This document shows, piece after piece, positions 1-8,546 of a stretch of DNA of 64,000 nucleotides. The notes beneath the pieces are model-generated. The model searched no databases and was not told where the DNA came from. It saw only the letters and a program-made list of their open reading frames with translations. Location: NCBI RefSeq assembly GCF_014836615.1, contig NZ_JACSQN010000007.1:124001-188000 (forward strand), written 5' to 3'. Position 1 is the stretch's first letter. Every line of letters begins with the position of its first letter. The translations under genes and the position numbers were made by a program. This stretch comes from Sporosarcina quadrami (GTDB lineage Bacteria > Bacillota > Bacilli > Bacillales_A > Planococcaceae).

Positions 1-453
1 CATAAATGAATCGCTCGGTCCGAGTTCGATAAGTTGTTCTTCAAGTTGGACAGTTAGCTTCCCTTCAATGACGTAAAGAAATTCTTGCCCCCGATGGGTA
101 ATTAGATTCCCTTCCGTCTGCCCTGGCTTTAACATGACTAATAGTGGGACGAAATCACGTTGCGTAACCATCGTTCCGAGATCTTTGTAATAGATGTTGT
201 GCTGATCTGCGCGTTTATTGATCATAAGTATTCCATTTTCATCGCGATGTTCGTCCTCAAAAAAGATGCTCGGATTTACACCGAATGCAATGGAGATTTT
301 TTTTAATGATTCCAATGTCGTTGATGATTTCCCTCTTTCAAGCTGTGATAAGAAGCTAATTGAAAACCCAGTTTTTTCTGCAAGCGTTTTCAATGTCATC
401 CGTTGCTGTTGTCGCGTTTGTTTAATTTTTTCTCCAATATGGTTTTCACTCAT
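1..453 (-). CDS. XRE-family regulator with C-terminal cupin domain (3' end beyond window)
   Basis: Reading leftward from an ATG at 453 gives an open frame that runs off the window, so only about 151 N-terminal residues are visible. Residues about 8-62 form an XRE helix-turn-helix (KIKQTRQQQRMTLKTLAEKTG, then SQLERGKSSTT). After a linker, a cupin-like stretch begins near residue 105 (HRGQEFLYVIEGKLTV). HTH-plus-cupin proteins are usually repressors of catabolic or polyamine/amino-acid genes that sense a small ligand in the cupin barrel. AGGAGA lies 7 bases upstream of the chosen ATG. The gene diverges from the MHS transporter/cyclodeaminase pair, which it probably controls (inference). Confidence 0.85.
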   Translation of the reverse strand, partial: MSENHIGEKIKQTRQQQRMTLKTLAEKTGFSISFLSQLERGKSSTTLESLKKISIAFGVNPSIFFEDEHRDENGILMINKRADQHNIYYKDLGTMVTQRDFVPLLVMLKPGQTEGNLITHRGQEFLYVIEGKLTVQLEEQLIELGPSDSFM

Positions 454-477
454 TTTTCATTCTCCTAAATAATTATG

Positions 478-506
478 TTGACAGAATATTAGTATATATT
501 TATGAT
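478..506 (+). promoter_or_regulatory. sigma-A promoter for the MHS transporter operon
   Basis: TTGACA at 478-483, a 17-base spacer, and TATGAT at 501-506 match a near-consensus vegetative promoter. It points at the transporter gene whose ATG is at 560 and lies in the divergent gap shared with the XRE-cupin regulator, a natural place for that repressor to act. Confidence 0.7.
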
Positions 507-559
507 AGGCATAATGCAATTGAAGTGGTACTTCAATTTTTTACTAGGGGGAATGGATA

Positions 560-1837
560 ATGGAAAAGAAACAGCTGAACAGAGTATTGATCGCAAGTCT
601 CGTCGGCAGCTCGATTGAGTGGTTTGACTACTTCTTGTATGGAACTGTCGCTGCGCTCGTCTTCAACCAGGTCTTTTTTGTCAATGAAGATCCGACTGTT
701 GGACTTATGCTTGCGTATGCATCATTTGCACTCGCCTTCTTCATCCGGCCGTTTGGGGGAATTATTTTCAGTCATATTGGGGATAGGATTGGAAGAAAGA
801 AAACGCTCATTATCACACTAAGTCTTATGGGTGTTGCAACATTTGGAATGGGGTTACTTCCTACATATCAAGCAATCGGTATTTGGGCGCCGATTCTCTT
901 AATTACACTTCGTCTAATCCAAGGGTTAGGTATTGGGGGCGAATGGGGTGGTGCGCTATTGCTTGCGGTTGAGTATGCACCTCCTGAAAAACGCGGATTC
1001 TTCGGATCTGTTCCGCAGATGGGAATTACAATCGGGATGATGCTTGGTACGTTCGCGTTGTCGATCATGACAATGCTTCCTGAAGATTCATTCATGACGT
1101 GGGGCTGGCGTGTACCGTTCATCTTGAGCGCATTGCTCGTCGTATTCGGTTTATGGATCCGTAAAGGGATCGATGAAACACCGTCATTCAAAGCGGTTCA
1201 GGAACGCGGGGAAATTCCAAAGCTCCCAATCGTTACGACATTGAAAACGCATTGGCGTGAAGTTTTGATAGCCATCGGGGCAAAAGTTGTTGAGACGGCT
1301 CCTTTCTATATTTTCAGTACGTTCATCGTTTCGTATGCAACGACGTATCTAGACTATTCAAGAACAGCGACATTAAATTCAGTCATGGTTGCGACAATCG
1401 TAACGACGATTCTTATTCCGATTATGGGTAAACTGTCTGACAAAGTTGGCCGGAAACCTTTATACGTATGGGGTGCTGTCGGAATGATTATCTTCGCATT
1501 CCCGTACTTCTGGATGATTCACCAAGGTTCAGTTACATTGCTTGTCATTGCCACTGTCATTGGACTTGGCGTCATCTGGGCACCAATTACGGCAGTTCTC
1601 GGGACGATGTTCTCTGAGATTTTCTCAGCTGAAGTTCGTTATACAGGTATTTCACTCGGTTATCAGATCGGTGCAGCAGTTGCTGGGGGTACAGCACCTT
1701 TAGTTGCCACTGCATTACTAGCAAACTTTAATAATTCTTATATACCGGTTGCGCTTTACATCATTTTCACCGCGGTTGTTTCACTACTTGCTATCTGGGC
1801 AGTGAAAGACCGGAAAAATCAAGCGCTCGATCAATAA
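560..1837 (+). CDS. MFS transporter, metabolite:H+ symporter (MHS) family
   Basis: A 425-residue polytopic protein with about 12 membrane segments. MHS-family hallmarks are visible: SSIEWFDYFLYGT in the first segment, GDRIGRKKTL in the loop between segments 2 and 3, GLGIGGEWGGALLL in segment 4, and a second-half copy KLSDKVGRKPLYVWG. MHS members (ShiA, ProP, KgtP, CitH types) bring in small organic acids or zwitterions with protons. AGGGGGAATGG precedes the ATG. It is followed 19 bases later by a cyclodeaminase-family enzyme, so the substrate is probably an amino or imino acid; the exact substrate cannot be read from the sequence. Confidence 0.9.
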   Translation: MEKKQLNRVLIASLVGSSIEWFDYFLYGTVAALVFNQVFFVNEDPTVGLMLAYASFALAFFIRPFGGIIFSHIGDRIGRKKTLIITLSLMGVATFGMGLLPTYQAIGIWAPILLITLRLIQGLGIGGEWGGALLLAVEYAPPEKRGFFGSVPQMGITIGMMLGTFALSIMTMLPEDSFMTWGWRVPFILSALLVVFGLWIRKGIDETPSFKAVQERGEIPKLPIVTTLKTHWREVLIAIGAKVVETAPFYIFSTFIVSYATTYLDYSRTATLNSVMVATIVTTILIPIMGKLSDKVGRKPLYVWGAVGMIIFAFPYFWMIHQGSVTLLVIATVIGLGVIWAPITAVLGTMFSEIFSAEVRYTGISLGYQIGAAVAGGTAPLVATALLANFNNSYIPVALYIIFTAVVSLLAIWAVKDRKNQALDQ

Positions 1838-1856
1838 TTTTGAAGGAGCGGATTAG

Positions 1857-2846
1857 ATGTTAATTATTAATGAAAAAGAAATTCAACAGCATTATTTTAT
1901 GGCAGATGCATTAGTGGATGTCGAACATATATTGCGAGCGAAAGCGGAAGAGCAAATTGCTAATCCGCATCGCACAGTCATCGAGTTTCCGCAGCATAGC
2001 GCTTCCGTTTTATATATGCCGAGTTCAGACTTGGAGAATGAAATGACGACTGTTAAAACGGTGACGATTTTCCCGGATAATCCAGCTGTCGGGAAACCGA
2101 CGACGCAAGGAGTCATCCTTGTATCAGATGCGAAAAATGGCGAACATCTCGCAATGATGAACGCTTCGTATTTGACGAGACTGCGGACAGGGGCGTTAAG
2201 CGGACTCGCGACTGATAAACTTGCACGTGAAGATTCAAAAGTATTGGTCGTCATCGGAACAGGTGCAATGGCGTTCGAGCAAGTGCTTGGCGTGCTTGCG
2301 GTACGGAAAATCGAGAAGATGTTGCTTGTTAATCCAACGACTGAGAAAGCTGTGAAGTTCAAAGACCGCTTAGTCAGTTTCGGCGTTGACAGTTCCATTG
2401 AATTCGAAATTATTGAAGATGTAGCTAAGGCAGTGCGGCAGGCGGATATTATTTGTTGCAGTACGCGTTCGAAAACGCCTGTCTTTGATGGTGTAGATGT
2501 ACAGCCGGGCACACATGTAAATGGGGTCGGGTCATATTTACCAACTATGCGTGAAGTGGATCATACATTCATTAAACGATGCGACAAGATTGTGACGGAT
2601 GATGAAGGCGGCGTGAAAGAGGAAGCCGGTGAAATCATTTATGCGAATGAACAGGATGATTGGTCATATGATGAGCTGCACGGGGAACTGATGGATCTTG
2701 TCACAGATAAAGTTATATCTAGAGAGAACACTGAAGAGATTACGTTCTTCAAATGTGTTGGCGCTGCGTATTTCGACTTGGCCGTTGCGCAAGGGGTTTA
2801 TCGGAAAGCAGTGCAAAATGGATATGGTGTGGAAGTTGAGGTATAA
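1857..2846 (+). CDS. ornithine cyclodeaminase / mu-crystallin family protein
   Basis: 329 residues, the usual family length. The signature TRLRTGALSGLATDKLA (about residues 101-117) is followed by a Rossmann nucleotide site (VLVVIGTGAMAFEQV) and the family motif GVGSYLPTMREVD near residue 222. Members are NAD(P)-dependent and act as ornithine cyclodeaminase, ketimine reductase, alanine dehydrogenase or opine-type enzymes; activity cannot be chosen from sequence. A GAAGGAG ribosome site precedes the ATG. It is co-transcribed with the upstream MHS transporter and ends before a strong bidirectional terminator, so the two form a simple import-and-convert unit. Confidence 0.88.
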   Translation: MLIINEKEIQQHYFMADALVDVEHILRAKAEEQIANPHRTVIEFPQHSASVLYMPSSDLENEMTTVKTVTIFPDNPAVGKPTTQGVILVSDAKNGEHLAMMNASYLTRLRTGALSGLATDKLAREDSKVLVVIGTGAMAFEQVLGVLAVRKIEKMLLVNPTTEKAVKFKDRLVSFGVDSSIEFEIIEDVAKAVRQADIICCSTRSKTPVFDGVDVQPGTHVNGVGSYLPTMREVDHTFIKRCDKIVTDDEGGVKEEAGEIIYANEQDDWSYDELHGELMDLVTDKVISRENTEEITFFKCVGAAYFDLAVAQGVYRKAVQNGYGVEVEV

Positions 2847-2883
2847 GTCTTTCATTGACATACGGAAGCTAAAGTAAGACTAA

Positions 2884-2922
2884 AAAAGCGGTGCTATTGA
2901 TTTTACTGATAGCACCGCTTTT
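2884..2922. terminator. bidirectional terminator between convergent operons
   Basis: AAAAGCGGTGCTAT and ATAGCACCGCTTTT form a 14-bp perfect stem around an 11-base loop, with A/T runs on both sides. It separates the cyclodeaminase gene from the convergent tctA gene and can serve both strands. Confidence 0.85.
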
Positions 2923-2931
2923 CTATTTTTT

Positions 2932-4443
2932 TCAAACAACAGTACGACGTCGTTTTTGTATCAGTTTCAACACAAATGGTGAAAGCAACGCAAGGATAAT
3001 CAAGATCATGAAGACGACACTAATCGGTCTAGAGAAGAAGAACTCCACCAAATGTCCTTGTCCCATTACCAATGATTGCCCAAGTCCCTTTTCAGCAATT
3101 GGCCCTAGTATCATTCCTAGAATGACAGGTGCTGTACTGAAACCTGTTTTACGCATCAAATATCCTAATACGCCAAAGAACAACATCATATACACATCGA
3201 ACATACTATTATTAATAGCGTAAGAACCTAAGACGCATAAAATGATAATGACTGTAATGAGTATATTCGGGGGCACTTTTAATGCTTTGATGAAATACTT
3301 TGCACCAAAAAGCCCGACAATCCCCATTAATATATTTGCTACGATGAACCCGATAATTACCGCATAGCTAATCGTGGCATTCGCTGTGAATAATTCATTA
3401 CCTGGCACAAGTCCTTGAATCATTAATCCACCAAGTAAAACTGCAGTTGTTGAACTACCAGGAATACCAAGTGTCATTAACGGAATGAGCGCTCCACCCG
3501 TAACTGCATTATTTGCAGCTTCAGAGCCCGCGATTCCTTCAATGCTTCCTTTACCAAATTCCTCTTTGTTTTTCGAGAAACGCTTTGCTTCATTATATCC
3601 GACCCACGAACCGACATCCCCGCCGGCTCCCGGTAAAATCCCAACAAGAACACCAAGTCCAGAAGATCTTAGTATCGTCGGAAGTGTTTTCTTCATGTCT
3701 GCCCGGTTAGGTAATAATTTAGTTAGCTTTTGCTTAACTACTTCCTTCTTCGCTCCATCTTTCTTTTCAAGCATGATGAACACTTGCGATAAAGAAAATA
3801 GACCGATCAAAGCCGGAACTAGAGATATACCAGACTCCAATGATACATTGCCAAACGTATAACGTGGAAATCCAGTAATAATGTCAATGCCAATTGTTCC
3901 AATTAATAAACCGAGAACTCCTGATGCCAGTCCCTTAACCATAGATGCACCAGATAAGGATCCGATAATTGTTAAACCAAAAATGGCAAGCAGGAAGTAT
4001 TCAGGTGCACTAAACATCAATGATAACTTGGCAAGCGGTGGAGCTAAGAACAATAATGCAACTCCACTAATAAAACCACCGATCATCGAAGATACAGTAC
4101 TAATCCCAATCGCTCTTGCGGCCATACCTTTTTGTGTTAATTGATAACCATCCAACGCTGTGGCTGCTGAGGCAGGAGTACCTGGTGTATGAAGCAGTAT
4201 TGACGCAAGAGAACCCCCATATGTTGCAGAAGTATAGATTGCTGTCAACATGACAAGGCCTGCAACCGGCTCCATACCAAACGTAATTGGCACTAACAAC
4301 GCAACCGCCATCGTCGAGCTTAGTCCTGGAAGAGCTCCGATGACAATTCCACCGACCACACCTACGAAAAGGGCGATGAGCGTTTGGACAGTGAAGAGGT
4401 TTGCTACTATTTGTAGAATTATAGAAGTATCCATTTCAAGCAC
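2932..4443 (-). CDS. tctA: tripartite tricarboxylate transporter, large permease TctA
   Basis: A 503-residue integral membrane protein of the TctA family. It has the two family glycine-rich motifs: GALPGLSSTMAVALLVP near residue 37 and GILPGAGGDVGSWVGYNEAKR near residue 262. This is the 12-TM-class permease of a TTT importer, which uses an ion gradient and a periplasmic-type binding protein to take up carboxylates. It starts 6 bases after tctB and is last in a minus-strand operon of five genes (hydroxyacid dehydrogenase, ALDH, tctC, tctB, tctA). Confidence 0.95.
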   Translation of the reverse strand: MLEMDTSIILQIVANLFTVQTLIALFVGVVGGIVIGALPGLSSTMAVALLVPITFGMEPVAGLVMLTAIYTSATYGGSLASILLHTPGTPASAATALDGYQLTQKGMAARAIGISTVSSMIGGFISGVALLFLAPPLAKLSLMFSAPEYFLLAIFGLTIIGSLSGASMVKGLASGVLGLLIGTIGIDIITGFPRYTFGNVSLESGISLVPALIGLFSLSQVFIMLEKKDGAKKEVVKQKLTKLLPNRADMKKTLPTILRSSGLGVLVGILPGAGGDVGSWVGYNEAKRFSKNKEEFGKGSIEGIAGSEAANNAVTGGALIPLMTLGIPGSSTTAVLLGGLMIQGLVPGNELFTANATISYAVIIGFIVANILMGIVGLFGAKYFIKALKVPPNILITVIIILCVLGSYAINNSMFDVYMMLFFGVLGYLMRKTGFSTAPVILGMILGPIAEKGLGQSLVMGQGHLVEFFFSRPISVVFMILIILALLSPFVLKLIQKRRRTVV

Positions 4444-4449
4444 CCTTTC

Positions 4450-4920
4450 TTAAAAAAGTAATCCAGTCGGTAGAAATACATGCAGTAACTTTACGAATAG
4501 AAGATAAATGAAAAGTAGTGTAAATACAATCGTCAAAATATACGCTTTAAGTGATTTCATGCCCAATGCAAATAGAATTCCAATCATGAATATTGCAGTG
4601 GAAACAAAAAATCCTAAAACATTAATAAGGATGACATAGATTGTTACAGTCACTAAAATGAGAACAGGCATTTTAATCATGCTGAATGATAGCTGTTCTT
4701 CATCATCTGCGGCAGGTACGTCTATCGCTTTTGCACGCATTGTAGTTTTTCGAAATCCATTAAAGAGCAATAGTATCGAGAAAAAGATGAACAATCCTAA
4801 TATTAAATATGGAAATAAAGCGGCACGTTCAGGAAACCCCTTTGCTTGCACTATAAAAAACATTGAAGTCACTAAAATAATAAAACCTGCATACACGTCA
4901 TGGTGTAATTGTTTCAGCAT
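4450..4920 (-). CDS. tctB: tripartite tricarboxylate transporter, small permease TctB
   Basis: 156 residues with four predicted membrane helices: two at the N-terminus (about residues 10-28 and 37-55) and two close together at the C-terminus (about 87-108 and 113-150), separated by a charged loop rich in D/E. Length and topology fit TctB/DUF1468. Its place between tctC and tctA makes the assignment secure even though the sequence itself is poorly conserved in this family. Confidence 0.88.
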   Translation of the reverse strand: MLKQLHHDVYAGFIILVTSMFFIVQAKGFPERAALFPYLILGLFIFFSILLLFNGFRKTTMRAKAIDVPAADDEEQLSFSMIKMPVLILVTVTIYVILINVLGFFVSTAIFMIGILFALGMKSLKAYILTIVFTLLFIYLLFVKLLHVFLPTGLLF

Positions 4921-5030
4921 TTAAGCTCACACCCTTCTACTACTTAGAATAAAGAACTATCGTAATAACCAGTCCATCACTAGTTATAGTGGTGGACTGG
5001 ATCTATCCAAAACTCAGTTACACTTCACCA

Positions 5031-6011
5031 TTACCAACCTAAAAGGTCTTTTAAATCTATTACTGCTTCTTCATCCTTTTTCAAGATATCCATATAATCT
5101 TCACCGTTCTCGTAGTTCACACCATAACCGAGATCCGCCATTTTTTGAATATGCTCCTCATTCGTAACTGCCTTTTCAAGCGCAGATTGCAACTTAGCTA
5201 AAACTTCTGGATCCAACCCTTTAGGTGCAATCAGTCCACGTGAAGATTCTTGATAAATCTCGAATCCGCTTTCTTCAAATGTCGGTACATCCTCCATGAA
5301 CTCAGAACGTTTAGATGCAGCTACTCCAAGTACTTTAATCTCTTTGTCTTTATATAAACTTAATACTTCTCCAGCATTAGCAACTAACAAATCGACATGT
5401 CCACCTAGTACAGCAGCACGACTCTCCGCTGCACCGTCAAAGTGCACAGCTTCCAGTTGCGTACCATACTTTTTGTTAAAACTTAAAATCACTAAATGTT
5501 CATCTGTACCTTCGCCTGTTGCAGTAACTGTCAATTTGTTATCTTTTGCATAAGCGACCAACTCTTCTATTGTTGAAAAACGGTTTTCATCTTTACGGAT
5601 TGCAATTATATCCGGATCGATTACGTGCATGCCTAAACCGACAAAGTCATCTAAACTTTTATCCCGTTTCAATGTAGGATTCATATAGCCTGTAATGATA
5701 TGTGGTGAATTTGCTAGTCCAATTGTGTAGCCGTCAGATTTTGCATTTGCTAGTTCATTCCAGCCAACCCAGCCGCCACCGCCTGTTTTGTTCACAACAT
5801 TCACAGTCACGCCAAGCTCATCTTCCAAATACGGCTGAAGAAGTCGTGCACCTGTATCCGTTCCTCCACCAGCTGACCACGGAACAATTAATGTAATCGG
5901 CTTTTTAGGGAAATCTGCATCTGCTTTTCCCGCTTGATCTGAATCTTTCCCACATGCCGCCATTGCGACAGACAAAACAACCATAAATGCTAACAATATA
6001 AATTTTTTCAT
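5031..6011 (-). CDS. tctC: tripartite tricarboxylate transporter, substrate-binding lipoprotein TctC
   Basis: The chosen ATG at 6011 gives a signal peptide MKKFILLAFMVVLSVAMAAC with lipobox MAAC. An upstream ATG at 6059 would add 16 residues ahead of the signal and lacks a good ribosome site, whereas GGGGGAG precedes 6011. The mature part has the Bug/TctC start KPITLIVPWSAGGGTDTGAR and the family pocket region. 326 residues. The lipoprotein captures an organic acid outside the membrane and hands it to TctAB. The nearby dehydrogenases suggest a hydroxy- or aldehyde-bearing acid, but the ligand is not determined. Confidence 0.93.
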   Translation of the reverse strand: MKKFILLAFMVVLSVAMAACGKDSDQAGKADADFPKKPITLIVPWSAGGGTDTGARLLQPYLEDELGVTVNVVNKTGGGGWVGWNELANAKSDGYTIGLANSPHIITGYMNPTLKRDKSLDDFVGLGMHVIDPDIIAIRKDENRFSTIEELVAYAKDNKLTVTATGEGTDEHLVILSFNKKYGTQLEAVHFDGAAESRAAVLGGHVDLLVANAGEVLSLYKDKEIKVLGVAASKRSEFMEDVPTFEESGFEIYQESSRGLIAPKGLDPEVLAKLQSALEKAVTNEEHIQKMADLGYGVNYENGEDYMDILKKDEEAVIDLKDLLGW

Positions 6012-6024
6012 TTTTTTCTCCCCC

Positions 6025-7491
6025 TTATACATTAATGGAAAACGGATCTCTTGCTTCACTTGATAAATCTATCATGACATTTTTGACCCGTGTGTAGTCT
6101 AACATCGAATGCCAGCCACGTTCGCGACCATAGCCGCTTTGTTTCACGCCGCCAAATGGTGCTTGTACAGCACTCGTCCGATACGTATTCACCCAAACCG
6201 TTCCTGCTTCCAACTCTCTTGCAACACGGTGCGCTCGAGAAAGATCAGACGTCCAAATCCCTGATGCAAGTCCGTATTTGGAATCATTCGCTATGCGGAT
6301 TGCATCTTCTTCATCTTTAAATGGAATGATGCTCAATACAGGGCCGAAAACTTCTTCCTTGGCGATGGTCATCGAATTGTCAACATGTACGAGAACCATT
6401 GGGCGAATGAAGTAGCCTTCCCCCGGTAATTCAGCATCTTTACCGATTAGAATCTTCGCACCTTCAGCTTCGACATTTTCAATCATCTTAGATATCGATC
6501 GGTACTGATTTTCATTTGCTACAGGTCCCATTTCCGTCGACTCATCCATTGGATCTCCGAGTTTGATGTGACTTACTTTTTCCGCGAGCCGCATCGCAAC
6601 TTCATCATAGATGGATTCTTGCACTAACAACCTTGAGCCGGCAATGCAAGTTTGTCCACTAGAAGCGAAGATCCCTGCCATTGCACCTGGCACCGCTTTC
6701 AATAAGTCCGCATCCTCAAAGATGATATTCGGTGATTTACCACCTAGTTCCAGCGTTAAAGGAGTAAAATTGTCCGCTGCACTTTTGCTAATCAAACGAC
6801 CTGCGAATGAACCTCCTGTAAAGCTGATTTTATTAACACGATCTGAACTCGTGAGCATGTCACCCACTTTACCGTCGCCTGTAACGATATTAATAACGCC
6901 TGGCGGGAAGCCTGCCTGCTCCACTAACTCTCCAAACAACAATGTAGATACAGAAGCATGTTCGGAAGGTTTTACAATGACACAGTTTCCAGCAGCCAAT
7001 GCTGGGGCCAACTTATTCATGAGCAATTGCATCGGCGAATTCCAAGCAGTAATTAAAACTGCTACACCAACAGGCTCGCGCATTGTGTAATCGAATAAAT
7101 TCATATTATCGAGTGGAATCGTTTCTCCGTAAATCTTATCCGCATACCCAGCAAAAAATCGAAGTGCTCTTGCTGTGAATGGAACTTGTTTTTTTGTCTC
7201 ACGAATGACTTTACCATTATCTTTTGTTTCGTGTATAGCTAATTTTTCTGTATTCTCCTCAATTAAGTCTGCCAATTTCAACATACACTTAGCTCGGGAG
7301 AACCCATTCATCTTTTTCCAAGTATTGTTGAAAGCATGTTGAGCCGCGTCGATTGCCAGCTCCACATCTTCTTTTGAGGCAAGTGGAATCGTCCCCCACT
7401 GCTGTTTGTCATACGGATTGATGACTGGCAATGACTCTTCAGTAGAAGCCTGTTTCCATTCACCGTTAATGAGCATTTTATAGTGTTCCAT
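6025..7491 (-). CDS. NAD(P)-dependent aldehyde dehydrogenase
   Basis: 488 residues from the ATG at 7491, where TAAAGGAG gives a good ribosome site; 81 further codons upstream are open but overlap the neighbouring gene. Catalytic Glu lies in LTLELGGKSPN and catalytic Cys in SSGQTCIAGSR. NAD-binding FTGGSFAGR and oxyanion Asn in TAWNSPMQLL are present. The enzyme oxidises an aldehyde to its acid in the cytoplasm. It sits between the hydroxyacid dehydrogenase and tctC, 13 bases from each, so it probably handles a semialdehyde made from the imported acid. The substrate is unknown. Confidence 0.93.
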   Translation of the reverse strand: MEHYKMLINGEWKQASTEESLPVINPYDKQQWGTIPLASKEDVELAIDAAQHAFNNTWKKMNGFSRAKCMLKLADLIEENTEKLAIHETKDNGKVIRETKKQVPFTARALRFFAGYADKIYGETIPLDNMNLFDYTMREPVGVAVLITAWNSPMQLLMNKLAPALAAGNCVIVKPSEHASVSTLLFGELVEQAGFPPGVINIVTGDGKVGDMLTSSDRVNKISFTGGSFAGRLISKSAADNFTPLTLELGGKSPNIIFEDADLLKAVPGAMAGIFASSGQTCIAGSRLLVQESIYDEVAMRLAEKVSHIKLGDPMDESTEMGPVANENQYRSISKMIENVEAEGAKILIGKDAELPGEGYFIRPMVLVHVDNSMTIAKEEVFGPVLSIIPFKDEEDAIRIANDSKYGLASGIWTSDLSRAHRVARELEAGTVWVNTYRTSAVQAPFGGVKQSGYGRERGWHSMLDYTRVKNVMIDLSSEARDPFSINV

Positions 7492-7504
7492 GCAAATCAC
7501 TCCT

Positions 7505-8386
7505 TTATTTTGTAAAGTCGATGTCAGACCAACGTTCCCAAAGCTTTGCAATCGCAGCATAGTCTTCGTCGCCGAAACCTTCTTGCGCTGCCATCTCGTA
7601 TACTGAATGCGCAGCTTGAACCGAGAATAATGGCACGCCTTTTTCTTGGGCAAGTTGTAAAAACAGAGTAGAGTCCTTTCTTGCATTGACTGTAGACATC
7701 CCGCCCGCGTATTGGCCATTTTGGATCCGTTCATGATAACGATGCGTCAACGGTCTTAGCAATGCCGTTTCACCTCTTAATAGCTCATACACTTTCTCCG
7801 GTTGGATACCGAGCTTGAGTGCAAGTGCCGATGATTCTACAATGACACTCATAACGGCATGAGCAACACCATTATTAATAATTTTGGCAGCCATACCTGC
7901 ACCAATTTCACCCATCATTTGCACTTCTGATGAAATCGCTTGCAAAACTTCCATGATTCGATCTGCCGCATTGTCCGAGTCGCCGACAAGCAGTGCTGCC
8001 GTTTGAGTTCTCATATGACCAACTCCACCTAAAATAGCAGCATCAATAAGTTGGACGCCATACTCACGGCTGATTTCCCGCAACTCCGCCACTTCTGCAG
8101 GCAAGATTGTGCTCGTCTCAACAATGATTGCATCCTTTTCCATCATTGGACTGATTTGCTGAACGATGCCTTTTGAAATAGACGCTTTCGGCATGGATAG
8201 AAAAACAACATCCGTTTGTTTAACTACCGCTTCCATCGAAGCTTCCACTTCTACTCCAAATTCTTTCATTGCTTCACGTTTTGTTTCATCAATATCAAAA
8301 CCGATTACTTGAAATTGGGTTGCAAGCTTTTCTGCAATAGCACTTCCCATGTTTCCAAGACCAATTATTCCAACTTTTCTCTTCAT
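7505..8386 (-). CDS. 3-hydroxyisobutyrate dehydrogenase-family beta-hydroxyacid dehydrogenase
   Basis: 293 residues. The N-terminal Rossmann motif VGIIGLGNMGSAIAEKL and the catalytic-Lys segment GAGMAAKIINNGVAHAVM (Lys near residue 168) define the beta-hydroxyacid dehydrogenase superfamily (HIBADH, tartronate semialdehyde reductase GarR, GLYR1). GGAGG lies upstream of the ATG. It is the first gene of the tct operon and diverges from the LysR gene. With the ALDH it implies interconversion of a hydroxyacid, semialdehyde and diacid. Confidence 0.9.
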   Translation of the reverse strand: MKRKVGIIGLGNMGSAIAEKLATQFQVIGFDIDETKREAMKEFGVEVEASMEAVVKQTDVVFLSMPKASISKGIVQQISPMMEKDAIIVETSTILPAEVAELREISREYGVQLIDAAILGGVGHMRTQTAALLVGDSDNAADRIMEVLQAISSEVQMMGEIGAGMAAKIINNGVAHAVMSVIVESSALALKLGIQPEKVYELLRGETALLRPLTHRYHERIQNGQYAGGMSTVNARKDSTLFLQLAQEKGVPLFSVQAAHSVYEMAAQEGFGDEDYAAIAKLWERWSDIDFTK

Positions 8387-8417
8387 CTGTCATACCTCCA
8401 ACACCATTTGAATCGGC

Positions 8418-8433
8418 TAATCTCAAGCGATTA
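8418..8433. promoter_or_regulatory. candidate LysR-type operator
   Basis: An inverted repeat TAATC-N6-GATTA lies in the 160-bp divergent gap between the dehydrogenase operon and the LysR gene. It fits the general dyad form of LysR boxes, though the spacing differs slightly from T-N11-A. Assignment is by position and symmetry only. Confidence 0.35.
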
Positions 8434-8546
8434 CAAAAATAATTTTCTGACTTCTTACTTTACTAGTATAAATGCTTTCGGTTATAATTAAAATTAAGCG
8501 ATTTTTATATGTACCTATAAAATATTTTTATACCGGGGTGTTAACC

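Noticed and set aside
218-472. 84-codon plus-strand frame at the left edge
   Set aside because: It is the antisense shadow of the XRE-cupin regulator, which has a ribosome site and a recognisable domain.
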